A stretch of 37,804 nt of DNA from NCBI GenBank assembly GCA_036377055.1, contig DASUZD010000193.1:1-37804 (forward strand). Reading direction: 5' to 3'. The stretch comes from DASUZD01 sp036377055 (lineage in GTDB: Bacteria; Actinomycetota; Thermoleophilia; Gaiellales; Gaiellaceae). A model generated the notes under the pieces. It had not been told where the DNA came from, did not search any database, and saw only the letters and a program-made list of their open reading frames with translations. Positions 8,093-15,121 of this stretch are shown here, one piece after another. The first letter of the stretch is position 1. Each line of letters opens with the position of its first letter. Made by a program: the position numbers and the translations under genes.

Positions 8093-9081
8093 TGTCGCTC
8101 GAGTCGCCGTGGATGCTGCTGTGCCTCGGCCTCGTCCCGGGCCTGGTTTTTGCGTACCTGTGGGGACTCCGGGTGCGTGCCGAGCAGGCCGCCCAGCTCG
8201 CGGCGGAGGGGCTCGTTCCGACGACGGCAGCGCGGCGGGCAGGCTGGCGCCGCCTCATCCCCTTCGCGCTCTTCGCGACCGCGCTTGCCCTCGTCTGCTT
8301 CGCGCTCGCCCGACCGAGCGTGAGCCTGGCGTTGCCGCAGCGCGAGGGCACGGTGATCCTCGCCTTCGACGTCTCGAACAGCATGCGCGCCAAGGACCTC
8401 CGGCCGACGCGGATCGGCGCCGCGAAGGCGGCGGCGATCGCCTTCGCCGCGCGGCAGCCGAGGTCGATCAAGATCGGCGTGGTGGCCTTCGGTGACAGCG
8501 CCGTCACCGTCCTGCGGCCGACGACCGTGAAGGCGGAGGTGATCGCGTCGATCAAACGCCTCGGGGTAGGCGGTGGAACGGCGCTCGGCCAGGGCATCTA
8601 CACGTCGCTCAACGCCATCGCGGGGAAGAAGCTGAAGATCGACGCGTCGGCGCTCGAACGGGACGCCGGCGCCGTGAAGATCGGCTTCTACGGCTCGTCC
8701 GCGATCGTTCTGCTCTCGGACGGCGAGAACACGTCGCGCCCCGACCCGGTGAAGCTCGCCGAGGTCGCGTCGACCGCCGGTGTTCGCATCCACGCGATCG
8801 GAGTCGGGACGAAGGAAGGAACGGTCGTCGAGATCGACGGCTTCAGCGTGGCGACGGCGCTCGACGAGGACCTGCTGAAGAAGATCGCCGACGTCACCGA
8901 CGGCACGTACAACCAGGCGGGGGACGCCCAGGCGCTCGCGCGGATCTACGAGTCGATCAAGCTCGAGACCAAGAACGTCGACAAGCCCCGCGAGGCGACC
9001 GCCCTGTTCGCATCCGCCGCCGGGCTCCTCCTCGTGCTCGGCTCGGTCACCTCGCTCGTGTGGTTCGGGCGCGTGATCTAG
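8092..9081 (+). CDS. VWA-domain membrane protein (BatA/BatB-like)
   Basis: A 329-aa protein. An N-terminal hydrophobic helix (WMLLCLGLVPGLVFAYLWGL) and a second near residues 55-75 precede a VWA domain with MIDAS motif AFDVSNSM and LLSDGENT. A C-terminal helix (ALFASAAGLLLVLGSV) returns to the membrane. This is the Bat topology (aerotolerance-type proteins) that presents the VWA domain outside the cytoplasm for metal-dependent protein binding. I chose the ATG at 8092, in TGATG with DUF58, over the in-frame GTG at 8077. Its TAG stop is shared with the first bases of the 9080-9243 palindrome. Confidence 0.93.
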   Translation: MSLESPWMLLCLGLVPGLVFAYLWGLRVRAEQAAQLAAEGLVPTTAARRAGWRRLIPFALFATALALVCFALARPSVSLALPQREGTVILAFDVSNSMRAKDLRPTRIGAAKAAAIAFAARQPRSIKIGVVAFGDSAVTVLRPTTVKAEVIASIKRLGVGGGTALGQGIYTSLNAIAGKKLKIDASALERDAGAVKIGFYGSSAIVLLSDGENTSRPDPVKLAEVASTAGVRIHAIGVGTKEGTVVEIDGFSVATALDEDLLKKIADVTDGTYNQAGDAQALARIYESIKLETKNVDKPREATALFASAAGLLLVLGSVTSLVWFGRVI

Positions 9082-9243
9082 TGCCCCTTCCAGCAATCCA
9101 AGCCCGCTTCTGGCCGGCGATCACGCGGCGCGAGAGTCCGCCCTCGGCCTTCCACAGGCCGCCAGCCTGCGCTGCGGCCGAGTGCGGCCTCTCGCTTGGT
9201 GCTCGCCACCCAGAAGCTGGGCTCAATTACTGGAAGGGGCACT
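9080..9243. repeat. 164-bp imperfect palindrome between the two VWA genes
   Basis: Terminal arms AGTGCCCCTTCCAG (9080-9093) and CTGGAAGGGGCACT (9230-9243) are perfect complements. Pairing continues inward through GCTTCTGG, GGCGA, CAC, GCGAGAG, CCGC and CTCGGCC on the left, each with its reverse complement on the right, and leaves an interior of about 26 nt (9150-9175). It fills the whole gap between stop and start codons. The right arm contains GGAAGGGG, the ribosome binding site of the next gene. It resembles a MITE or a large cis-regulatory hairpin. No target-site duplication is obvious. Confidence 0.85.
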
Positions 9244-9244
9244 G

Positions 9245-10327
9245 ATGACGTTCGCGTGGCCGCTCGCGCTGGTATCGCTGATCGTCGCGCCCGCGCTCCT
9301 CGCCGCGTATTGGTGGATCTTGCGGCGCCGGCGAAAGCAGGCCGTTCGCTATTCGAGCGTCGCCCTGCTGCGCTCGTTGCTGCCGAGGCGGAAGCGCTGG
9401 CAGCGCCACCTTCCCATCGCCCTGCTGCTGACGAGCCTCGTCGCGCTCGCGGTGGCAGCCGGTCGCCCGCATCTGGAGCGCAACGTCCCCTACGGGCGGA
9501 CCTCGGTGGTCCTCGCGCTCGACGTCTCCGGATCGATGTGCTCGACCGACGTTCCGCCGAACAGGCTCGCCGTCGCGCAGAAGGCTGCGCGAGCATTCGT
9601 CGAGAACCAGCCGAAGGGGCTTCGGATGGCCCTCGTCGTCTTCTCGGGGTTCGCCGAGCTAGCCGTTCCGCCGACGACCGATCGGAAGGCGCTCGTCGCC
9701 GCGATCGAGTCCCTCACCGTCGGCCGTGGCACCGCCATCGGGTCGGCCATGCTGAAGTCGCTCGATGCGATCGCGGAGGGGAACCCCGCGGTTCCGCCCG
9801 TCGGCGATGCTCCCGGAGCCGGTTCCGCGCGGCAGAAGCCCGGCGCCAACGGCTACGTGCCCGACATCGTCGTGCTCCTGACCGACGGCAGAAACAACCG
9901 CGGGCTCGAGCCGCTCGACGCCGTGCCGTTCGCGGTCGCGCGGCGCGTTCGCGTGTACACGATCGGCTTCGGGACTGAGGTTCCCGCGGATGCTTCATGC
10001 ACGCGTGACCAGCTCGGCTTCGACTCCGGCGGGTTCGGCGGAGGCGGCTTCGGCGGCTTCGGCGGCGGCGGTGGCTTCGGCGGAAGGGGCGGGTTTCGCC
10101 GCGCCGCGGACGTGCCGACCCTGCAAGCGGTCGCCAGACAGACCGGCGGCACCTACCACGGCGCGAAGAGCTCGGAACAGCTGCGAGGCGTGTTCGCTGG
10201 CCTCCCGAGGGAGGTCGCGACGCAGAGGCAGCGCAGCGAGATCACGTGGATTTTCGCGGCGCTCGGCGCCCTGTTCGCCGCGGCTGCGCTCGCGGCGGCA
10301 ATGCGCTGGAGTCCGTATCCATCGTGA
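9245..10327 (+). CDS. VWA-domain membrane protein with Gly/Phe-rich insertion (BatB-like)
   Basis: A 360-aa protein. The N-terminal membrane helix is LALVSLIVAPALLAAYWW, with a second at LPIALLLTSLVALAVAAG. The VWA MIDAS motif is ALDVSGSM and the metal-site strand VLLTDGRNNRG. A C-terminal membrane helix (ITWIFAALGALFAAAALAAA) is followed by a short tail. Between residues ~257 and 283 is a low-complexity Gly/Phe insertion (GGFGGGGFGGFGGGGGFGG) near the end of the VWA fold; its encoding is also DNA-repetitive. The ATG at 9245 has GGAAGGGG 5-6 nt upstream, inside the preceding palindrome. It ends one base before the convergent histidine kinase gene. Confidence 0.92.
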   Translation: MTFAWPLALVSLIVAPALLAAYWWILRRRRKQAVRYSSVALLRSLLPRRKRWQRHLPIALLLTSLVALAVAAGRPHLERNVPYGRTSVVLALDVSGSMCSTDVPPNRLAVAQKAARAFVENQPKGLRMALVVFSGFAELAVPPTTDRKALVAAIESLTVGRGTAIGSAMLKSLDAIAEGNPAVPPVGDAPGAGSARQKPGANGYVPDIVVLLTDGRNNRGLEPLDAVPFAVARRVRVYTIGFGTEVPADASCTRDQLGFDSGGFGGGGFGGFGGGGGFGGRGGFRRAADVPTLQAVARQTGGTYHGAKSSEQLRGVFAGLPREVATQRQRSEITWIFAALGALFAAAALAAAMRWSPYPS

Positions 10328-10328
10328 G

Positions 10329-11714
10329 TTAGGACGCCCGCAGGACGACTTCGAGCTCGGTGCCCCAGCCGGGCCACGAGGTGAGCGTGAAGCCGCCGTC
10401 GATCGAGGCCGTTCGCGCGCGGATGTTCTTCAGCCCCTGACCGGCGAGCCGGGACGCCTCGTCGAAGCCGTCGCCGTCGTCGCGGATCCGGACGACGCGC
10501 TGCCCGGCGCGCTCCGCGATCGTGACCTCGCAGCTCGTCGCGTCCGCGTGCCTCCGTACGTTCGCCAGTCCCTCCTGGACGATCCGGAAGACCTCGATCT
10601 GCTCGTCGGGCGCGAGTGCGATCGCGGGGTCGAGCTCGAGCTCGACGTCGAGCTTCCCGTCGGCGGTGAGGAACTCGACGTAGCGTCGAAGGGCCGCGTC
10701 GAACGGCGCGGTGCCGCTCGCGGACGAAAGCGCGAGCACCGCGAAGCGCGCCTCCTGCTGGGCCGCCGCGGCCGCCTCCTTCAGCCGCGGTAGGACCTCG
10801 TCCACCGGCGCGCCTGCCTCGAGCATGCTCGCGTGCGTCGAGACCGCGAAGAGGTACTGCGCGAGCCCGTCGTGGATCTCACGCGCGACGCGCGCCCGCT
10901 CCTCCGCGACGGCGCGCCCGAACTCGGAAGAGCGGATCGCGCACCACACGCCTGCGAGGAGGACGCCGTAGCCGAGGATCCGGAGGAAGTCACCTGCCGA
11001 GACGGAGCCGCTCGCGAGCAGCGGCGAGAACATGTAGTTCAGCGACGCGAAGAGGAGCAGCGTCGTCCCGAGCGCGATCCAGCGATCGAGGTCGCGGCCG
11101 CGGTTCCGGAACCGGCGCGTGAACCCGACCACCGCGGTGAGGTTGAGGAGCGCCTGGAGCGAGAGCGCGAGCGTCAGCAGAAGAGGCGGGTTGTGCTCCT
11201 CGGTGGATGCGACGGGGGGCAGCGACGGCCCGAGCCACCGCGCGACGATCCAGAACGAGACGAGCAGGAGCCCGAGCGAGACGACCGTCTGCGCGACAGC
11301 GCCTTGCGCCGAGCGCGTCCGCCCGCGGACGAACGCGGCGGAAGCGACCAGCGACGTCGCGAGCAGGCGGCCGCCGATGCCGGCCCACGCCTCGGCGCGG
11401 TGGAGCGGCTGGCCGCCGAGCGCGGGGACGATGCTGAACGCGAACGTCGAGCCGGCCGCGACGGTGAAGCCGCCGGCGAGGAGGAGGTCGAGCCGCTTCC
11501 GGTCGACCGCGAACTGGGTCGCTGCGAGCACGGCGACAATCCCAGCGGCCAGCGTGATCGCCGTCTGGAGCACGAGGCGGAGCTGGGGGAGGTGGTACGT
11601 CGGCCGCAGGTCGGGGTACGCGAGGAAGAACGCGAGCGTCGCACCGAGGAGCCCGAACAGGAGGACCTCGCCCCAGAGGAGCGCCTCGAAGCGGTCTCTG
11701 CCGTCGTGCTGCAT
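10329..11714 (-). CDS. sensor histidine kinase, NarL/DesK type
   Basis: A 461-aa kinase. About eight hydrophobic helices span residues 10-250 with no named sensor domain. HisKA_3 dimerisation region: REIHDGLAQYLF with phospho-acceptor His281. The HATPase_c domain shows VQEGLANVRRHADA (N box), RDDGDGFD (G1) and GQGLKNIRARTASIDG (G2). The partner is the divergent response regulator at 11761. I chose ATG at 11714; an upstream in-frame ATG at 11762 would overlap the regulator's start codon. Signal unknown. Confidence 0.92.
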   Translation of the reverse strand: MQHDGRDRFEALLWGEVLLFGLLGATLAFFLAYPDLRPTYHLPQLRLVLQTAITLAAGIVAVLAATQFAVDRKRLDLLLAGGFTVAAGSTFAFSIVPALGGQPLHRAEAWAGIGGRLLATSLVASAAFVRGRTRSAQGAVAQTVVSLGLLLVSFWIVARWLGPSLPPVASTEEHNPPLLLTLALSLQALLNLTAVVGFTRRFRNRGRDLDRWIALGTTLLLFASLNYMFSPLLASGSVSAGDFLRILGYGVLLAGVWCAIRSSEFGRAVAEERARVAREIHDGLAQYLFAVSTHASMLEAGAPVDEVLPRLKEAAAAAQQEARFAVLALSSASGTAPFDAALRRYVEFLTADGKLDVELELDPAIALAPDEQIEVFRIVQEGLANVRRHADATSCEVTIAERAGQRVVRIRDDGDGFDEASRLAGQGLKNIRARTASIDGGFTLTSWPGWGTELEVVLRAS

Positions 11715-11722
11715 CGTCACCC

Positions 11723-11750
11723 TTGTCGGCAGAAGCCTCAGCGCCGATAA
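11723..11750. promoter_or_regulatory. inverted repeat in the kinase/regulator divergent promoter
   Basis: TTGTCGGC (11723-11730) and GCCGATAA (11743-11750) are inverted repeats with one mismatch and a 12-bp spacer. They sit in the 46-bp gap between divergent start codons. A candidate operator for autoregulation by the NarL-type regulator; inference only. Confidence 0.35.
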
Positions 11751-11760
11751 GCCCTGGACC

Positions 11761-12405
11761 ATGGCCGAGACCGTCCTGATCGTCGACGATCACCCGCTCA
11801 CGCGCGACGCCCTGAGCGCGCTCCTCGGCCAGCATGGCTTCTCCGTCGTCGGCGCGGCAGCCGGGGGCGCTGAGGCCGTCGAGCTCGCGGGGCGGCTCCA
11901 GCCCGAGCTGGTGCTGCTCGACCTCTCGATGCCGGGGCTCTCCGGCCTCCAGGCGCTGCCGCGCGTGCGGGACGCCGCGCCCGGCTGCGAGGTCGTCGTC
12001 CTCACCGCTTCGGGCACGGAGGAGAACCTCCTCGGTGCGATCCGCGGCGGCGCCGCCGGCTACCTGCTCAAGAGCGAGCCGCCGGAGCGGATCGTCGCCT
12101 TCCTCCGCGGGGTCGCGAACGGCGAAGCGGCCCTCTCCGGCCAGATCGCCCGGAGGCTGCTCGAACAGGTGCGGGCCGGCGGCGGCCGCGAGTCCGGCGT
12201 TCCCGACTCGATCGCACAGGCGCTGAGCGCACGCGAGGTCGAGGTCCTGCTCCTCCTGGACGAGCACCTCGGCACCGACCAGATCGCGAAGCGGCTCTTC
12301 ATCTCGGAGCACACGGTGCGCTCCCACGTGAAGAGCCTGCTCCGCAAGCTCGAAGTCTCTTCGCGCCGCGAGGCGCTCGAGGCGCTCGCACGCGCGCGCG
12401 GCTGA
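11761..12405 (+). CDS. response regulator, NarL/FixJ family
   Basis: A 214-aa protein. The receiver domain (1-120) has acidic pocket DD (9-10), phospho-acceptor Asp54 (LLDLSMPG) and Lys104 (YLLKSE). The C-terminal LuxR-type HTH (about 155-212) shows LSAREVEVLLLL ... QIAKRLFISEHTVRSHVKSL. It pairs with the divergent kinase. A 30-residue Gly/Arg linker joins the domains. The ATG at 11761 immediately follows the divergent promoter gap, so the message has a very short or no leader. Confidence 0.95.
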   Translation: MAETVLIVDDHPLTRDALSALLGQHGFSVVGAAAGGAEAVELAGRLQPELVLLDLSMPGLSGLQALPRVRDAAPGCEVVVLTASGTEENLLGAIRGGAAGYLLKSEPPERIVAFLRGVANGEAALSGQIARRLLEQVRAGGGRESGVPDSIAQALSAREVEVLLLLDEHLGTDQIAKRLFISEHTVRSHVKSLLRKLEVSSRREALEALARARG

Positions 12406-12411
12406 GCCGGG

Positions 12412-12430
12412 CTCACCCACGATGGGTGAG
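12412..12430 (+). terminator. hairpin after the response regulator
   Basis: Perfect 8-bp stem CTCACCCA/TGGGTGAG with a CGA loop, 6 bp after the stop codon. There is no U-tract, so it may be a terminator or a 3'-end stabiliser. Confidence 0.55.
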
Positions 12431-12547
12431 TCGATTCACCGCGCCGAGGCGATGTGTGCACGGCGCGCGGCGGCGATAGTGAGAGGGCGAGCTCCTCTTC
12501 TCTTTCCGGAGCGGCGGCGCGGAGCCCGGTAGGTGGCGATTTCATCG

Positions 12548-12575
12548 GACAGCCGGTCCCCAAGGGCCGGCTGTC
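12548..12575. terminator. hairpin at the end of the HDAC-family operon
   Basis: Arms GACAGCCGG (12548-12556) and CCGGCTGTC (12567-12575) form a 9-bp stem with a 10-nt loop. It overlaps the last bases of the minus-strand deacetylase gene and is followed on the plus strand by ACCTTT. It could end the minus operon or an unannotated plus-strand transcript from 12431-12547. That stretch has no credible reading frame. Confidence 0.5.
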
Positions 12576-13416
12576 ACCTTTGGGCGTGGAAGCCCTCGAG
12601 CGCGGCCGCGACCAGCGACGGCAGCGTCGACACGTTGTAGCCGCCTTCGAGCACGGCGGCGACTCTCGGCGCGAGCGCCGCGGACCGTTGCGCGAGCTCG
12701 CGGAAGCCGTCCGCCGTCAGCTCCATCCCGGCCAGCGGGTCCTCGGCGTGCGCGTCGAACCCGGCCGAGACGAGAACCAGCTCGGGCTCGAAGGCGGTGA
12801 CCGCGGGTTCGACCTTCCGCTCGAACGCCTCGACGTACTCCGCATCGCCGCAGCCGGCCGGCAGAGGCACGTTCAGCGTCGTCTCGCTCTGATCGTCCGG
12901 GCCGCCGCTGAACGGATAGAACGGCCATTGGTGCATCGATGCGAAGAAGACAGTGGGGTCGCTCCGGAAGATCGCCTCGGTCCCGTTCCCGTGGTGGACG
13001 TCCCAGTCGACGATCGCGATCCGCCCGACGCCCAGCTCCGCCTGCGCCCAGCGGGCGGCGATCGCGACGTTGTCGAAGAAGCAGAACCCCATCTGCCGGT
13101 CGGGGAGCGCGTGGTGCCCGGGCGGACGAACGAGCGCGAACCCTCCGTCGCGAGCCGCCTCGATGGCAGCGCCAGCGGCGAGGAGGCATGCCTCCCAGGT
13201 GCTCGCCGAGGCGATCGTGTCGGCGTCGAGCCACGTCGTCGAGTCGATCGCCTCGATGCGCTCGACGTAGCCCCAGCCGTGACAGCGTTCGAGGTCGGCG
13301 CGCGTCGCCGGCTCCGTCTCGCGGGAGCGGAACGTCTGGAGCAGCGCGCCGAGCCGCTCGGGCGACTCCGGATGCCCGTACGTCGGGTGGAGACGCGCGA
13401 GCTGGGGGTGGCTCAG
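12574..13416 (-). CDS. histone deacetylase family protein (AcuC/HDAC-like)
   Basis: About 280 aa with the full HDAC-fold signature: HPESPERL near the N-terminus, RPPGHHA (charge-relay His101-His102), VDWDVHHGNGT (Zn ligands Asp139 and His141), SAGFDAH (third ligand region) and LEGGYN (transition-state Tyr). It probably removes acetyl groups from lysines or acetylpolyamines in the cytoplasm. There is no ATG, GTG or TTG near the family's usual N-terminus. The best candidate is a CTG at 13416 that overlaps the DUF6457 stop (CTGA). The longer open frame upstream only mirrors DUF6457. Confidence 0.9.
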   Translation of the reverse strand: MSHPQLARLHPTYGHPESPERLGALLQTFRSRETEPATRADLERCHGWGYVERIEAIDSTTWLDADTIASASTWEACLLAAGAAIEAARDGGFALVRPPGHHALPDRQMGFCFFDNVAIAARWAQAELGVGRIAIVDWDVHHGNGTEAIFRSDPTVFFASMHQWPFYPFSGGPDDQSETTLNVPLPAGCGDAEYVEAFERKVEPAVTAFEPELVLVSAGFDAHAEDPLAGMELTADGFRELAQRSAALAPRVAAVLEGGYNVSTLPSLVAAALEGFHAQR

Positions 13417-13646
13417 GACGTCGATCTGACCGCGTCGGCGAGCGTGTCGAGATCGGCCGCGCCCTGGGCTCGCCCCACGAGGTAGCAGAGGAGCGGCGCG
13501 TTCGTCCGCTCGCCGCTTTCGTGGGCGGCGATGCGCGCGAGGTCGAGCAACGTCTGCGCCGCCTCGTCGTCGAGCTCGAGCTCCTCCGGGGCGATGCCGG
13601 CGGCCCGCGCGATCGCGTCCCGGGCGCTGGAGAGCCACGCGTCCAC
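13413..13646 (-). CDS. DUF6457-like small protein
   Basis: A 77-aa acidic helical protein beginning with MDAWLSSARDAIARAAG and containing LLDLARIAAHESGERTNAPLLCYLVG. This pattern is typical of the DUF6457 family of Actinomycetota, which often lies beside molybdenum-cofactor genes; here its neighbours are an exonuclease (9 bp upstream) and an HDAC-like gene (overlapping), so the link to Mo cofactor is not supported by context. GTG start. Function unknown. Confidence 0.8.
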   Translation of the reverse strand: MDAWLSSARDAIARAAGIAPEELELDDEAAQTLLDLARIAAHESGERTNAPLLCYLVGRAQGAADLDTLADAVRSTS

Positions 13647-13655
13647 GGTCGGATG

Positions 13656-14483
13656 CTATCCCTGCTCGGCCAGCCGGCCCGACAGCTGGCCGAGGCCCCA
13701 GTCCCGGGTGAGAGCCGACGCCTCCGCCCAGGTCGGGGTTTGGGTCACGAGAGGAGGGAGAGGGGCGGAGGCGTCGAGGGTCGCTATTCGCCGATAGAGG
13801 CGCAGCTCCTCCGCCTGGCTCGAAAAGCGGCCGTCCGCGAGCGCGGCCTCGAGCGTCCCGTAGCGACGCAGGATGTCGGCCGCGCCCTTCTCGCCCACGC
13901 CTCGTGCGCCCGGCAGGCGGTCGGACGGGTCGCCGCGAAGCGCGATGAAGTCCGGCACCTGCTCCGGCTCCACTCCGTATCGCTCGCGAACCTCGGCCGG
14001 GCCGATGCGCGCGATCTGCGAGACGCCGCGCGTCGGCTGGAGGATCGTCACCCGCTCGCTCGCGAGCTGAAACGCGTCCCGGTCCGAGGTCGCGACGAGA
14101 ACCGGCGCGCGGCCGTGCGTCGCCGCGGCGGCGAGGAAGTCGTCGGCTTCATAGCCGGGCGCCTTCGCGACCGCGAATCCGAGCGCCGACACGAGCTCCG
14201 GGAGCAGGTCGAGCTGCTCGAGCAGCTCCCGGTCGAACACGCGGCCGGACTGGTAGCCCTCGAACGCCTCGTGCCGGTACGTCGGCGCCGTGAGCGTGTC
14301 CCAGGCGACGAGGACGGCTCGTGGCCCCTCGGCCTCCCAGAGCCGGACCAGCATGTTCGCGAAGCCGACGATCGCCCCGGCCGGCCTGCCTTCGGCGCGC
14401 CGGATCGACTTCGGAAGCGCGTGATAGGCGCGGTGGGCGAACGAGTCGCCGTCGACGGCGAGCAGCGGGCGCGCGCTCGTCAC
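13656..14483 (-). CDS. 5'-3' exonuclease (PolA N-terminal/FEN type)
   Basis: A 275-aa stand-alone 5' nuclease. It shows the metal-binding LLAVDGDSFAHRAYHALP, the GYEADDFLAA motif, ATSDRDAFQLAS, and the helix-hairpin-helix region IALRGDPSDRLPGARGVGEKGAADIL. It would remove RNA primers or flaps in replication and repair. There is no polymerase domain, so this is the short form that many actinobacteria carry besides PolA. The GTG start overlaps the plsC stop (GTGA), placing it in the plsC-exo-DUF6457-HDAC operon. Confidence 0.94.
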   Translation of the reverse strand: MTSARPLLAVDGDSFAHRAYHALPKSIRRAEGRPAGAIVGFANMLVRLWEAEGPRAVLVAWDTLTAPTYRHEAFEGYQSGRVFDRELLEQLDLLPELVSALGFAVAKAPGYEADDFLAAAATHGRAPVLVATSDRDAFQLASERVTILQPTRGVSQIARIGPAEVRERYGVEPEQVPDFIALRGDPSDRLPGARGVGEKGAADILRRYGTLEAALADGRFSSQAEELRLYRRIATLDASAPLPPLVTQTPTWAEASALTRDWGLGQLSGRLAEQG

Positions 14484-15073
14484 AGCGTCGCGTGCAGCCG
14501 CTCGATCTCGCGCATCAGCCGCTCGGTCGTCTCGTGTGCGTCCTCGCTCGGCTCGACCGGCGGGCCGTACGCGACGCGCACCGGGCCGAGGCGCGCGAGC
14601 CGCTCCGTTCCCTTCACGGCCGCCGGCACGAGCGGAACCCCTGCGTCGCGCGCGATCCGCGCGGCGCCGGTGTGCGGCCGCGCCTGCCACTTCTTCCGCA
14701 GTCCCTTCTTGCGCCGCGTGCCCTCCGGAAACATGACGACGACCTCCCCGGCGCGACAGAGCTCGACGGCCTTTGCGATGGCCTCGGTGTCGCCCTCGCC
14801 TCGCCGGACCGGGAACGCGCCGCCCCCGTTCAGCAAGTGCTTGAGCGGCCACCAATAGAGCTCGGACTTCGCCATGAAGCGCAGCCAGCGGCGCGGGAAG
14901 AGCGGCAGCCCGAGCGGCCAAGGGTCGAAGTTCGACGTGTGGTTTGCGGCGAGGACGAACCCGCCCTCGCGCGGAACGTGCTCGAGGCCGGTCGCGCGAA
15001 GCCGGAAGAGGAGCCGGACCGGGAGCCAGCTGAACAGGCCGAGCGCGAGGTAGAGCGGCGAGGGTCGCGCCAT
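14480..15073 (-). CDS. 1-acylglycerol-3-phosphate acyltransferase (PlsC family)
   Basis: About 197 aa. The acyltransferase motif I is NHTSNFDPW (HX4D), motif II lies near RRWLRFMAKSELYW, and motif III is MFPEGTRRKKG. A hydrophobic N-terminus (LYLALGLFSWLPVRLLF) gives membrane association. It acylates lysophosphatidate to phosphatidate in phospholipid synthesis. ATG at 15073 is chosen; a GTG at 15100 would add nine residues. No RBS is evident for either. It is divergent from the topoisomerase gene across about 48 bp and leads a four-gene minus-strand operon. Confidence 0.92.
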   Translation of the reverse strand: MARPSPLYLALGLFSWLPVRLLFRLRATGLEHVPREGGFVLAANHTSNFDPWPLGLPLFPRRWLRFMAKSELYWWPLKHLLNGGGAFPVRRGEGDTEAIAKAVELCRAGEVVVMFPEGTRRKKGLRKKWQARPHTGAARIARDAGVPLVPAAVKGTERLARLGPVRVAYGPPVEPSEDAHETTERLMREIERLHATL

Positions 15074-15121
15074 CGCGGGCGGCAGTATCGCGGTTTGCAC
15101 CCTTCGCTACCGTGTTCGCTC

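Noticed and set aside
6112..9096. 994-codon minus-strand frame across moxR, DUF58 and VWA
   Set aside because: Antisense shadow rich in Arg, Asp and Glu; all three plus-strand genes have strong motifs.
9060..9245. Short frames on both strands inside the 9080-9243 palindrome
   Set aside because: Their similar C-termini on both strands are a by-product of the palindrome, not evidence of coding.
12574..13638. Longer HDAC-like frame starting at 13638
   Set aside because: The added 74 residues are Arg-rich and lie wholly inside DUF6457 in another frame; HDAC homology begins near 13416.
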